From: Lachnospiraceae bacterium
GTDB lineage: Bacteria > Bacillota > Clostridia > Lachnospirales > Lachnospiraceae
NCBI GenBank assembly: GCA_024690605.1
Contig: JAILOV010000048.1
Coordinates: 1-53,141, forward strand
Direction: 5' to 3'
Length of the DNA stretch: 53,141 bases
How positions within the stretch are numbered: the stretch's first letter is position 1; each line of letters begins with the position of its first letter. Below, one piece after another: positions 24,970 through 33,424 of this stretch. The translations under genes and the position numbers were made by a program. Below the pieces are notes generated by a model. That model did not search any database. It was not told the DNA's origin and worked only from the letters and a program-made list of their open reading frames with translations.

Positions 24970-25920
24970 ATGAAGAAAGAGGAAGGAAGAAGAACAGTTT
25001 TACACAGAGGCTTGACCGGTGTGGTCGCGGTTACGGCAGCGATCGCGCTGCTCGCCGGTTGCGGAAAAAAGGACAGTCAGGATGTCGCCACGACATCGCT
25101 GGATGCCGGACAGGAGCAGCAGGCGACGGGAACGGACACGACGCAGGCCCAGAGCTGGGATGGCGGCGTGGGGGAAGTGCCGGAGGGTGCGCTGACCGTC
25201 GTCGCAAGCCCCGGGGTGCACACGGATATCCTGCGGATGGCGCAGTCGATCCTCGCGGATGAGGGGATCGAGCTCTATATCGACTCCGATTTCGATGATT
25301 ATCTGATGCCCAATCTGCTGGTGGACGGCGGGGTTTACGAATGCAACTATTTCCAGCACGAGGAGTATCTTGCCACATTTAATGCCGAACAGGGCACCGA
25401 TCTGGTGTCGGTGGGCAAGATCCACTTCGAACCGCTGGGGATCTACCGCGGCGTCAAGTGGTCGCTGGATGATCTCACGGACGGTGATGTGATCACGATC
25501 CCGCGGGATACCGCCAACCAGGCACGGGCGTTGAAGCTTCTGTCGGATGTGGGTCTGATCAGTCTCGACACTTCCGTGCAGGATCCGTCCATCAACGATG
25601 TCACGGACAATCCGAAGGGACTCAGACTGGAACTGATGGACGCCTCGCAGGTGCCGTCGGCGGTCGCGAATTCCGCCTTTGTCGTCATGAACGGCAACTA
25701 TGCGAGACAGGCGCTTTATACGGTGACCAGTGATGCCATCGCCTATGAGAATCCGAAGTCCTCGGTGGCGGGACGCTATGCCAACATCATTGCCGTGAAC
25801 CGGGAAAACGCGAATGATCCGCGGGTGCTGGCTCTTGTCAAAGCGCTGCAGAGCGAGGATGTCAGAAACTACATGGAAACGAAGTATGCCGGTGCGGTCG
25901 TTCCGTACACGGGTTCCTGA
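24970..25920 (+). CDS. MetQ/NlpA-family substrate-binding lipoprotein
   Basis: This 316-residue protein has a lipoprotein signal with lipobox LLAGC (Cys31), a Gln/Thr-rich linker, and the NlpA/MetQ fold: LTVVASPGVHTDILR, YECNYFQHEEYL, KIHFEPLGIYRG and VITIPRDTANQARALKLL match the family. MetQ binds methionine for the MetNI importer. No metN or metI gene is in the window, so the protein is an orphan here or uses a distant transporter, and the ligand is unproven. It starts its own transcription unit, and the B-repeat protein follows after 29 bases. Confidence 0.88.
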   Translation: MKKEEGRRTVLHRGLTGVVAVTAAIALLAGCGKKDSQDVATTSLDAGQEQQATGTDTTQAQSWDGGVGEVPEGALTVVASPGVHTDILRMAQSILADEGIELYIDSDFDDYLMPNLLVDGGVYECNYFQHEEYLATFNAEQGTDLVSVGKIHFEPLGIYRGVKWSLDDLTDGDVITIPRDTANQARALKLLSDVGLISLDTSVQDPSINDVTDNPKGLRLELMDASQVPSAVANSAFVVMNGNYARQALYTVTSDAIAYENPKSSVAGRYANIIAVNRENANDPRVLALVKALQSEDVRNYMETKYAGAVVPYTGS

Positions 25921-25949
25921 GGCAGTCTGAGGGAGAAAGGAAGGACAGA

Positions 25950-28900
25950 ATGAAGAGGAGATTATTCACAAAGATCGGCAGCATGGTGTTTGCGGCCATG
26001 TATGCGGCTTCGGTGGCGGCGGGTGCCGTCACGCCGTTTGTTCCTGTTGTACACGCCGCGGAGGCATCGGCGCCGGACAACAGCGCGAGGGCCGTGGAAC
26101 TGGGGATCGGCGCGCTTTCCAATCCGGTCAGTAACGGCGGTGAATGGGACGGAAGCTTCGTTTATTTCGGCAATCAGGGGAATTATCCGATCTGCTTCCG
26201 CGTGCTGGACACGGACAGCAAGGCCTACGGTTCGGATTCCGTCCTGCTGGATGCCAACTATGCGCTGAGCCGCACGGCATTTGACAAGAACGGTTCCGTC
26301 GACTGGTCGGACAGCGATCTCAGGAAGTATCTCAACAGCGAGTTCCTGATGGGAAATTTCTCGCAGACGGAGCGCAACGCGATCCTGCCGAGTGTCAAGA
26401 ACGGCAGCGACGGTGCGAGCTCGTTAAACGGCGACTATGTGTTCGTCCTGGATCAGGCGGAAGCACAGAATCAGGACTATGGCTATGGAGATTACGGAAC
26501 GCTCACCAAGGAAAACATGCGGTTTAACGCGACGGATGCCGAATATGCGCTCCGCTCGTCCATAAACGGCCAGATCCAGACAGTGGACGCGACCGGCGGC
26601 ATTTCCAGTGCGGGTGCTTCGGATATGATCTATTATTCTCCGGCGCTCAACATGAACGCGGAGGATGTGGCGTTCACCTATCCCGCGGAGGATGACAAGC
26701 CGGCCTATCTGGCACCGGTGGGAGCCGCGGACGACAACTACTATAAGCTCACGATGAAGGGCGGCGACGGATTCGCCGCAAAGCGCAAGGATAACGCGGA
26801 CAACGCGGTGCCCGCGGGCTATGGTTTCCTCGTGGATGTACAGGATGTCGGCAGCGCGGAAAAGGGTGTCAATTATTCGCGGATCTCCGGCATGCTCGTG
26901 GACGCGACCGGCAATGTGGCTTCCTATGGCATGCTCAGTGACATTGCCGCAACGGGTGAGGTGCTCGTCAATGTGCCGGCCTCCACACCGGCCGGTGACT
27001 ATACGCTCTATGTGTTTGCCGAGGATGTGAAGTCCGACTACTATGATCACGCGACGGATTACGCCAGCAACTTCGCACCGATCAAGGTGCATGTCGATGA
27101 CGCGAACGCGGTGAGCGAGGAGGCTGTGCAGGCGATCGAGAAGCAGAACGCGGAAAAGACGGAGGCGGTTCAGGCAAAGACGCAGAAGTCGGATCAGCAG
27201 ACCAAGCCGCAGGCGGCACAGCAGGCGCAGACGCAGAAGCAGTCCACACAGAAGCAGCAGAAACAGCAGACACAGCAGCAGACCCAGCAGAAGACAGCAC
27301 CGCAGGCCGTGGCGCACAAGATCAATCTCAACACGGAAGGCAACGGCAAGGTGCAGGCTTCGGTGCAGTCGGCAACGGTCGGTACGGTGATCGTCATGAC
27401 CCCCACGCCGGACAATGGATGGCATTTTAAGGGATGGCAGAGCTCCGATGTGAGCGTTGCCGCCGACAACAAGTTCACGATGCCGGACAAGGACATCACG
27501 GTCAAGGCGATCTTTGAGAAGAACGCGAACACCCATGCGATCAAGCTCGCCTATATGGAGCGCAGCACGGTGGAACTTTCGGCGACCAATGCCCCGAAGG
27601 GCACCAAGGTCAAGGCAAAGTGCAAGCCGGTCGCCGGCAATCATTTTGTCCGCTGGGAGGTGGAGGGTCTCTCCTATGATCCGAAGAGCGAGAATCCGCT
27701 CACCTTTACCATGCCGGATAACGATGTGCTGATCAAGGCGGTCTGCGAGGAGGACAAGGCGCAGGAATACACCATCACCATGAAGGTGAACGGACAGGGC
27801 AGCGCTGCGGCGGCCTATAACAAGGCCCAGGCCAATGTGTGGGTCAATCTGTCCGCCAATCCGGCGGAGGGATGGCGGTTCGTCCGCTGGGACAGCAATG
27901 AGGTCAATCCGGGCGGCCAGTCCAAGTTCCTGATGCCCGCAAAGAACGTGACGCTCACGGCGGTGTTCGAGAAGATCCCGGAGAGCAGCTTTGCGGTGAG
28001 CACAGTGATCCGCGGCGAGGGAGGCAAGCTCTGGACGACAGCCGCCAACGGAACCCCCAAGACGAGTTTTACGCGCGGCGAAAAGGTGGTCGTGCAGACA
28101 CAGCTGGAGAACAAATACAAGCTGAACAGCCTCAAGGCGGACGGCGTGGACCTGACAAAGGATTCGACCACCGGAGCGATCTATTTCTACATGCCGAACA
28201 AGTCGGTGACCCTGACGGCCGTGTTTGAGCGCGAAGCGGAAAAGGAGCATGAGGCGTATCTCGTGGTGAGCGGCGACGGCAATGCCTGGACACAGAACGC
28301 GAAGGGCGAAAACGTCCGCTACTTCAAAGAGGGTGAGCGGGTCTACATCCAGACGATGAGTCACAATGCCCAGGTGGAGTCGATCCAGTCCCGCGACGTG
28401 AAGATCGAGCAGGCATCGGGCGCCTATGATGCATACTTCGACATGCCGGCTGGCGGCGCGACGGTCTATGTTGCCTTTAAGACCGTTGAGACGGAATATG
28501 ATGCCTGCATCAATGTGAGCGGCAACGGAGGTGCCTGGACGACGGATGCTTCCAACAATGCGAAGACCAGTTTCAAGGCGGGAGAGCGCGTTTACATCCA
28601 GACGGTGCACAATGAATCGGAACTGGAGTCGATCCGCTCCAATGACGTGGCGATCGGCCCCGGAAATGACAAATATGACGGCTATTTCGATATGCCCAGG
28701 GGCGGCGCGACGATCCGCGTGAGCTTCAAGAACGCGGCACCAGCGCCGGATCCCACCTACACGATCACTTTCCAGTGCACCGGTGACGGCAGCGCCTGGG
28801 CGACCAACGCGAACGGTGAGAGCAAATCCACCTTTAAGGCGGGAGACAAGGTGCTGATCCAGACGGTACATAACAGCGCGGACATCAAGTCGATCAGCGC

Positions 28901-29354
28901 AGGCAATGTGCAGATCAGCCCCTACAACGGCACGGACGGCGCGTTCGATATGCCGGCGGGCGATGTCACCGTAAAGATCGTCTTTGAGGCGCAGGTTCGG
29001 GATTACGCGGTTTCGATCGCTTCTCTTCAGGGACCGGGCAATGTCTATCCGGTCGACGGGAGCGGTGCTTCCCGGAATCGTTTCCAGGCCGGCGAGCAGG
29101 TCATACTGGCGCTGAACGGCGAGGAGGTCACCTGGGACAGCTACAGCAGCAATGACCCTGCGGTCGCGATCACGACGAACGGCAGAGGACAGTTGATCTT
29201 CAACATGCCGGCACATGATCTCCAGCTGATGATCGTCACAAAGAGCACGGCTGTCGAGCATCATGATGAGCCGGATCCCGCGGCGATCTCCACCGTGGGT
29301 GACGACGGAGAGATAGATTCCTTCTGGGATGATGACGATTTTGATTTCGAATAA
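25950..29354 (+). CDS. Large secreted protein: DUF6273-like domain, Gln-rich linker, eight B-type repeats
   Basis: This 1134-residue protein has a signal peptide cleaved near VHA36. Residues 45-200 resemble the DUF6273 domain (FGNQGNYPICFRVLD ... SDLRKYLNSEFL). A Gln/Lys/Thr-rich linker at about 405-454 separates it from eight tandem repeats of 70-88 residues, starting near 455, 528, 606, 679, 766, 848, 936 and 1017. These are of the divergent InlB B-repeat (Flg_new) type, each ending in a D/N-M-P-x-x-x-x-x-x-x-A-x-F motif. The end is acidic (DDDDFDFE). No sortase motif or anchor is visible. Adhesion or a cell-surface structural role is the usual inference for such proteins. It follows the MetQ-like gene closely. 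Confidence 0.8.
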   Translation: MKRRLFTKIGSMVFAAMYAASVAAGAVTPFVPVVHAAEASAPDNSARAVELGIGALSNPVSNGGEWDGSFVYFGNQGNYPICFRVLDTDSKAYGSDSVLLDANYALSRTAFDKNGSVDWSDSDLRKYLNSEFLMGNFSQTERNAILPSVKNGSDGASSLNGDYVFVLDQAEAQNQDYGYGDYGTLTKENMRFNATDAEYALRSSINGQIQTVDATGGISSAGASDMIYYSPALNMNAEDVAFTYPAEDDKPAYLAPVGAADDNYYKLTMKGGDGFAAKRKDNADNAVPAGYGFLVDVQDVGSAEKGVNYSRISGMLVDATGNVASYGMLSDIAATGEVLVNVPASTPAGDYTLYVFAEDVKSDYYDHATDYASNFAPIKVHVDDANAVSEEAVQAIEKQNAEKTEAVQAKTQKSDQQTKPQAAQQAQTQKQSTQKQQKQQTQQQTQQKTAPQAVAHKINLNTEGNGKVQASVQSATVGTVIVMTPTPDNGWHFKGWQSSDVSVAADNKFTMPDKDITVKAIFEKNANTHAIKLAYMERSTVELSATNAPKGTKVKAKCKPVAGNHFVRWEVEGLSYDPKSENPLTFTMPDNDVLIKAVCEEDKAQEYTITMKVNGQGSAAAAYNKAQANVWVNLSANPAEGWRFVRWDSNEVNPGGQSKFLMPAKNVTLTAVFEKIPESSFAVSTVIRGEGGKLWTTAANGTPKTSFTRGEKVVVQTQLENKYKLNSLKADGVDLTKDSTTGAIYFYMPNKSVTLTAVFEREAEKEHEAYLVVSGDGNAWTQNAKGENVRYFKEGERVYIQTMSHNAQVESIQSRDVKIEQASGAYDAYFDMPAGGATVYVAFKTVETEYDACINVSGNGGAWTTDASNNAKTSFKAGERVYIQTVHNESELESIRSNDVAIGPGNDKYDGYFDMPRGGATIRVSFKNAAPAPDPTYTITFQCTGDGSAWATNANGESKSTFKAGDKVLIQTVHNSADIKSISAGNVQISPYNGTDGAFDMPAGDVTVKIVFEAQVRDYAVSIASLQGPGNVYPVDGSGASRNRFQAGEQVILALNGEEVTWDSYSSNDPAVAITTNGRGQLIFNMPAHDLQLMIVTKSTAVEHHDEPDPAAISTVGDDGEIDSFWDDDDFDFE
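27163..27309 (+). repeat. CAG-rich low-complexity tract coding for a Gln-rich linker
   Basis: CAG and CAGAC(A) units dominate this stretch, encoding a Gln/Lys/Thr-rich spacer between the globular N-terminal domain and the repeats. It is imperfect and has no regular spacers, so it is coding low complexity rather than an array. Slippage-prone DNA of this kind may vary in length between strains. Confidence 0.7.
27312..29252 (+). repeat. Array of eight protein-coding B-type repeats
   Basis: Eight repeats of about 210-265 bases lie in frame within the secreted protein. Repeats 5 and 6 are the closest pair at DNA level; both carry a near-identical stretch coding for GERVYIQT. Repeats 1-3 keep the usual GWxFxxW core. 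Repeats 4-7 replace it with an AWT/LWT strand and a GExVxIQT strand. Confidence 0.75.
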
Positions 29355-29411
29355 AAACCTGTAGATATTTGCGGACTGAACTGTATATATAAGCAAAAGG
29401 AGGGCACCATC

Positions 29412-29630
29412 ATGAGCGAAGATAAAAAAATGATCGACGAAGAGGAACTGGAGGAAGTCACCGGCGGCAGATCTGACAGAGAACTGGACCGCAAATTCGG
29501 ACAGAAGGTGGCGAACAAGGTTCCCGGATCCCTGGTGCAGGCAAGCGTTGATGTTCAGGGTGTGAAGCGCGCAGCGCCGGCCGCACAGGGAAAGGCAACG
29601 GAGAAAACACAGGTCATCTCCAGATTCTGA
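29412..29630 (+). CDS. Second small peptide with a double-glycine leader
   Basis: This 72-residue peptide has the same leader pattern as the one at 24658: Ile at -12, Glu-Leu at -8/-7, Val at -4 and Gly-Gly at -2/-1 (EELEEVTGG, cut expected after Gly19). The predicted mature part of 53 residues is basic, Val/Ala/Gln-rich and free of Cys, so it differs completely from the other cargo. AAAGGAGGG precedes the ATG. It lies 57 bases after the B-repeat gene and may be co-transcribed with it, or use its own promoter around TGTATATATAAG at 29382-29393. Confidence 0.75.
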   Translation: MSEDKKMIDEEELEEVTGGRSDRELDRKFGQKVANKVPGSLVQASVDVQGVKRAAPAAQGKATEKTQVISRF

Positions 29631-29697
29631 CATGACCTGATGAACCGGAGATCGGCACGCAGCGCGGACGATCGGAAACACAGCGGATGATGAAACG

Positions 29698-29735
29698 CAT
29701 CCCGGTCAGTCAAAGGACTGACAGGGATGTGTTTC
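29698..29735 (+). terminator. Hairpin between the peptide gene and fumarase (terminator or leader element)
   Basis: CATCCC(g)GTCAGTC (29698-29711) pairs with GACTGAC(a)GGGATG (29716-29729) across an AAAG loop, giving 13 pairs with one G-A mismatch. TGTTTCTGCTT follows, a poor T-run. It could end the peptide transcript or act as a structured leader of the fumarase genes. Confidence 0.45.
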
Positions 29736-29780
29736 TGCTTATCTGTTTCCGCGTCCGCCGGTGTTTTGAAAGGAGCGCGG

Positions 29781-30623
29781 ATGAGAGAGATCGAAGTCAG
29801 TCGGATCACGGATGTTGTAGAGCGGCTCTGCATCGAGGCAAATGAGCATCTGCCTGAGGATGTGAAGACGGCGTTAAGGAGATTCCGCGCCGAAGAGGAC
29901 GGCAGGATCGCCTGCGGTGTCCTTGATACCATCATCGAGAACTTCGAGGTCGCGGACAGGGAGGGTGTGCCTGTCTGTCAGGACACCGGCATGGCCTGCG
30001 TGTTCCTGGAGATCGGGCAGGAGGTGCATCTGACCGGCGGCGCGCTCCGTGAAGCCGTCGACGAGGGGGTCCGGCGCGGTTATGAAAAAGGATATCTGCG
30101 AAAATCCGTGGTCGCGGATCCGATCCGTAGAACGAACACGGGAGACAACACGCCGGCGATGCTGTACACGGAGATCGTGCCGGGAGACGAGATCAGGATC
30201 ACCGTCGGTCCCAAGGGCTTCGGAAGCGAGAACATGAGCGCGATCCGCATGTTCAAGCCTTCCCAGGGGCTGGAGGGGATCCGGAGATTCGTGGTGGAAA
30301 CGGTTGAGCAGGCGGGACCGAATCCCTGTCCGCCCATGGTGGTGGGCGTAGGGATCGGCGGCACCTTTGACAAGGCGGCGCTTCTGGCCAAAAAGGCACT
30401 GATGCGGCCCGTTGATTCCCATCATCCGGATCCGTTCTACGCACAGCTCGAGGACGAACTCCTGCAGGAGATCAACGCGCTGGGGATCGGCCCGCAGGGG
30501 TTCGGCGGGCGCACGACGGCGATCGGCCTGAACATCGAGACGATGCCGACCCACATTGCCGGAATGCCCTGTGCCGTCAATATCAGCTGCCATGTGACAC
30601 GGCACAAAACGGAGGTGATCTGA
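29781..30623 (+). CDS. Class I fumarate hydratase, alpha subunit
   Basis: This 280-residue protein is the N-terminal-type subunit of an iron-sulfur fumarase or L-tartrate dehydratase. Family features are VPVCQDTGMACVF (cluster Cys66), RRTNTGDNTPAMLYTEIVPGD, GPKGFGSENMS, GPNPCPPMVVGVGIGGTFD, GFGGRTTAIGLNIE and the final NISCHVTRHK. It binds a [4Fe-4S] cluster and hydrates fumarate to malate with the beta subunit. AGGAG lies before ATG 29781; the frame is open from 29727 without a good ribosome site. The beta gene begins one base after its stop. Fumarase is likelier than tartrate dehydratase in a clostridial setting, but the two are hard to tell apart. Confidence 0.9.
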   Translation: MREIEVSRITDVVERLCIEANEHLPEDVKTALRRFRAEEDGRIACGVLDTIIENFEVADREGVPVCQDTGMACVFLEIGQEVHLTGGALREAVDEGVRRGYEKGYLRKSVVADPIRRTNTGDNTPAMLYTEIVPGDEIRITVGPKGFGSENMSAIRMFKPSQGLEGIRRFVVETVEQAGPNPCPPMVVGVGIGGTFDKAALLAKKALMRPVDSHHPDPFYAQLEDELLQEINALGIGPQGFGGRTTAIGLNIETMPTHIAGMPCAVNISCHVTRHKTEVI

Positions 30624-30624
30624 G

Positions 30625-31188
30625 ATGGAGAAGCATATCACACTGCCGCTCACCGAGGAACTGGCGGCGAGTCTGCATATGGGAGATACCGTATACCTGA
30701 CGGGAGAGATCTACACGTCACGGGATGCCGGTCACAAGCGCATGTGCGAGGCGCTCGCAAAAGGGGAAGAGCTCCCGTTTGATCCGACAGACGCGACGAT
30801 CTACTATGTCGGACCCACACCGGCGAAGCCCGGGCAGGTGATCGGGTCGGCAGGTCCGACGACAAGCGGCCGGATGGATGCCTATGCGCCGACCATGATG
30901 TCGGTGGGTGCCAGAGGAATGATCGGCAAGGGAGAGCGTCTGCCTGAGGTCGTCGAGGCCATGAAGAAGTATCACGGCGTATATTTCGGCGCGGTGGGCG
31001 GCGCGGGCGCACTGCTCGCAAAATGCATCAAAAAAGCGGAACTCATCGCCTACGAGGATCTCGGTGCGGAGGCCTTAAGACGTCTGACTGTCGAGGAGCT
31101 TCCGGTCGTGGTCGTGATCGACTGTGAGGGGAACAATCTCTACCGGGAGGGCAGAAAGAACTATCTGGAAAAGGAAAGAAAACCGTAA
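30625..31188 (+). CDS. Class I fumarate hydratase, beta subunit
   Basis: This 187-residue protein is the C-terminal-type partner of the alpha subunit. It has LHMGDTVYLTGEIYTSRDAGHKRM, YYVGPTPAKPGQVIGSAGPTTSGRMD and YHGVYFGAVGGAGALLAKCIKKA, which line the substrate site. GGAGGTGATC, overlapping the end of the alpha gene, gives it a near-perfect ribosome site. It completes the anaerobic-type fumarase used in the reductive branch of the citric acid cycle. Confidence 0.92.
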   Translation: MEKHITLPLTEELAASLHMGDTVYLTGEIYTSRDAGHKRMCEALAKGEELPFDPTDATIYYVGPTPAKPGQVIGSAGPTTSGRMDAYAPTMMSVGARGMIGKGERLPEVVEAMKKYHGVYFGAVGGAGALLAKCIKKAELIAYEDLGAEALRRLTVEELPVVVVIDCEGNNLYREGRKNYLEKERKP

Positions 31189-31191
31189 TTG

Positions 31192-31200
31192 TGGTATAAT
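31192..31200 (+). promoter_or_regulatory. Extended -10 promoter of the AAA-hypDE operon
   Basis: TGG followed by a perfect TATAAT (31195-31200) lies four bases after the fumarase beta stop. The -35 region is poor, as is usual for extended -10 promoters. The leader before ATG 31237 is about 30 bases and contains GAGGAG. Confidence 0.6.
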
Positions 31201-31236
31201 AAAGCACTTACTGGTGGCATCTGAGGAGAAAACGCG

Positions 31237-33420
31237 ATGGGTGACAGCTTTATGGACGCCATGGGATCTCTCGGCGGCGGATCGGACTATACGCTGGATG
31301 AGATCCGTCAGGCGGAGAAACTGAAGAAGAAAAACGGCGGCACGCTGGTCGAGAACCTGGAAAAGGTGACCGGACGCGGGATGAACGCGGATCCCTTCGG
31401 CAACGCGGACGCGCTGAAAAAGCAGGTCATGGCGATGCAGGAGATGACGGATGCGCTCGGAAAGCGGAGCCAGGCCGCTTCCGACTCTCTTGACTCTGCA
31501 GGCAGGCAGCTGGCAGAGAACAGCCAGATGCTCGACAGGGAACTTCGCGAGCTCAACGAGAATCTGGCGAGAGATTTCGGCATCGCAGCGTCCGCCGGGA
31601 GCACAGCGCAGGCGGGACAGCAGCTGGCTGCCGGACAGCAGACCGGAACGGACACGTCGGGTACAAAGGAACAGGTCCTGTCGGGAGAGGCGGCTCTGGA
31701 TGCTTTTGACGGCATCGCGGAGAAGATCGGTGAGCGTGTCTATGGTCAGGAAGCGTTTCTCAAAAAACTGGTGATCGCCTTCAAGCGCCCTTACGTGATG
31801 CCGGCCGGCGAGGAGCAGGCGAAGAACACGGTCTTCGTTTCGGGCGCCAATGACACCGGCAGGCACTTTGCACTTAAGGAACTGGCCGGAGAACTCGCGG
31901 AACGGAAACTGATCGGCAATGACAGGATCCGGACCGTGGATCTGGGCATCTATACGGACGCCTCCATGGAGAGTGTCTTTCTGCAGGACATCTACGCGGC
32001 ACTTTCGGATGACGCGGAGATCATCCTGTTTGAGAATTTCGAGAACTGCCATCCCTCTTTCCTGACCAGGATCAGCGCGCTGGTGACGGATGGGGGGTTC
32101 CGACTCCCGGGACGCTATGTCTCCCAGAAGGGACAGCTGGTCAGCGTACAGAATGCGCTGGCGACGGACGCGGTGAGCATGCTTCACGCGGCCGGCAAAT
32201 ATCTGGTCTTTGTGTCGGAAAAATCGCTGGACAAGGCAGCAGGCATCATGGGGGCCGCTTTTGTCGACGCGCTCAAGGGCGATGTGTGCGTGACCGGTGA
32301 ACTGGATGAGGAGGCGATCCGCAGGATCGCTGCCTGTGAACAGGAAGCGCTAAGGACCAGGGCGGGTGAGCAGTGTTTCTTTGACATTTCCTTTGATGAT
32401 GACTTTGCCGCATTCGGTGCCTCCCGTGCCGGCAGACAGGCCGGCGTGACGGGTGTCCGGGCGTTCTATGCTTCCGTTCTTGAGGCCCTCGCGCAGGCAA
32501 GGCTCGAGGGCAGCTATGAGAAGGGTGCCGCGCTGAAGCTCCGTGCGGAGAACGGCAGGATCTTCGCGCAGCACGGGGAGGAACAGTTCGACCTCACCGC
32601 ACTCCTGCCGGAGAGCTACCGTGGCGAGATCGAGGAGATCCGTGAAGAACTGGATGCGATCGTGGGTCTCCACGAGGTCAAGAACTATGTCCTCGGTCTG
32701 GAGGAATTCTATCGGGTGCAGAAGAGGCGCGAGGAGGAGGGCCTCAAGACGGCGGCTGTCAGCAAGCACATGATCTTTACCGGCAATCCCGGCACGGGCA
32801 AGACGACGATCGCCCGCATCATCAGCAGATATCTCAAGGCGATCGGTGTGCTCACCGGCGGTCAGCTTGTTGAGGTTTCCCGTGCCGATCTGGTGGGACG
32901 ATATGTCGGTCACACGGCGCCGCTGACAAATCAGGTGATCCAGTCCGCGATCGGCGGTGTGCTGTTCATCGACGAGGCCTACAGCCTCTACCGCGGCAAG
33001 GATGACAGTTTCGGGCTGGAGGCGATCGACACGCTGGTGAAGGGGATTGAGGACAACCGGGACAACCTGATCGTGATCCTCGCCGGCTATTCCAAGGAGA
33101 TGCAGGAATTCCTGACGGCCAACTCCGGCTTAAAGAGCCGGTTCCCCAATGTGATCGATTTCCCCAACTATACGGGGGAGGAACTGCTCGCGATCGCCCG
33201 TTCGATCGCGAAATCCAAGGGCTATGAGATCGACACCGGGGCGGATGAGACACTCTGTAACTATTTCAACGAGGTGCAGGCGACGCGGGCGGCGGACGCC
33301 GGCAACGGGCGTCTGGCTCGCAATCTTGTCGAGGAGGCGATCCTGAACCAGTCCAGACGTCTGGTGGCAGAGCCTGACGCGGAACTCTCCCTCCTGGTGT
33401 CCCGGGATTTCGATCTGTAG
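31237..33420 (+). CDS. Tandem AAA+ ATPase (degenerate ClpB-like domain plus CbbX/SpoVK-like domain)
   Basis: This 727-residue cytoplasmic protein has an N-terminal 170 residues that are helical and Gln/Ser/Ala-rich. A first AAA-like domain (about 165-400) has YGQEAFLKKLVIAFKRP and a broken Walker A (GANDTGRHF at about 203-211). A second AAA+ domain (about 460-727) of the CbbX/SpoVK type has intact GNPGTGKTT (516-524) and LFIDEAYSLY (D579), followed by the GLKSRFPNVIDFPNY sensor region. The second module should hydrolyse ATP and remodel a partner protein. hypD begins four bases after its stop, so it is in one operon with hypD, hypE and a pseudouridine synthase. The client is unknown. Confidence 0.85.
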   Translation: MGDSFMDAMGSLGGGSDYTLDEIRQAEKLKKKNGGTLVENLEKVTGRGMNADPFGNADALKKQVMAMQEMTDALGKRSQAASDSLDSAGRQLAENSQMLDRELRELNENLARDFGIAASAGSTAQAGQQLAAGQQTGTDTSGTKEQVLSGEAALDAFDGIAEKIGERVYGQEAFLKKLVIAFKRPYVMPAGEEQAKNTVFVSGANDTGRHFALKELAGELAERKLIGNDRIRTVDLGIYTDASMESVFLQDIYAALSDDAEIILFENFENCHPSFLTRISALVTDGGFRLPGRYVSQKGQLVSVQNALATDAVSMLHAAGKYLVFVSEKSLDKAAGIMGAAFVDALKGDVCVTGELDEEAIRRIAACEQEALRTRAGEQCFFDISFDDDFAAFGASRAGRQAGVTGVRAFYASVLEALAQARLEGSYEKGAALKLRAENGRIFAQHGEEQFDLTALLPESYRGEIEEIREELDAIVGLHEVKNYVLGLEEFYRVQKRREEEGLKTAAVSKHMIFTGNPGTGKTTIARIISRYLKAIGVLTGGQLVEVSRADLVGRYVGHTAPLTNQVIQSAIGGVLFIDEAYSLYRGKDDSFGLEAIDTLVKGIEDNRDNLIVILAGYSKEMQEFLTANSGLKSRFPNVIDFPNYTGEELLAIARSIAKSKGYEIDTGADETLCNYFNEVQATRAADAGNGRLARNLVEEAILNQSRRLVAEPDAELSLLVSRDFDL

Positions 33421-33424
33421 AGCG

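Noticed and set aside
27163..27309. Possible CRISPR-like repetition
   Set aside because: CAG-type units are irregular, in frame and coding for Gln; no equal spacers.
26424..29681. A 1085-codon open frame on the minus strand
   Set aside because: It lies entirely antisense to the B-repeat gene, has no ribosome site, is composed of His/Arg/Leu-rich repeats mirroring the coding repeats, and lacks known domains.
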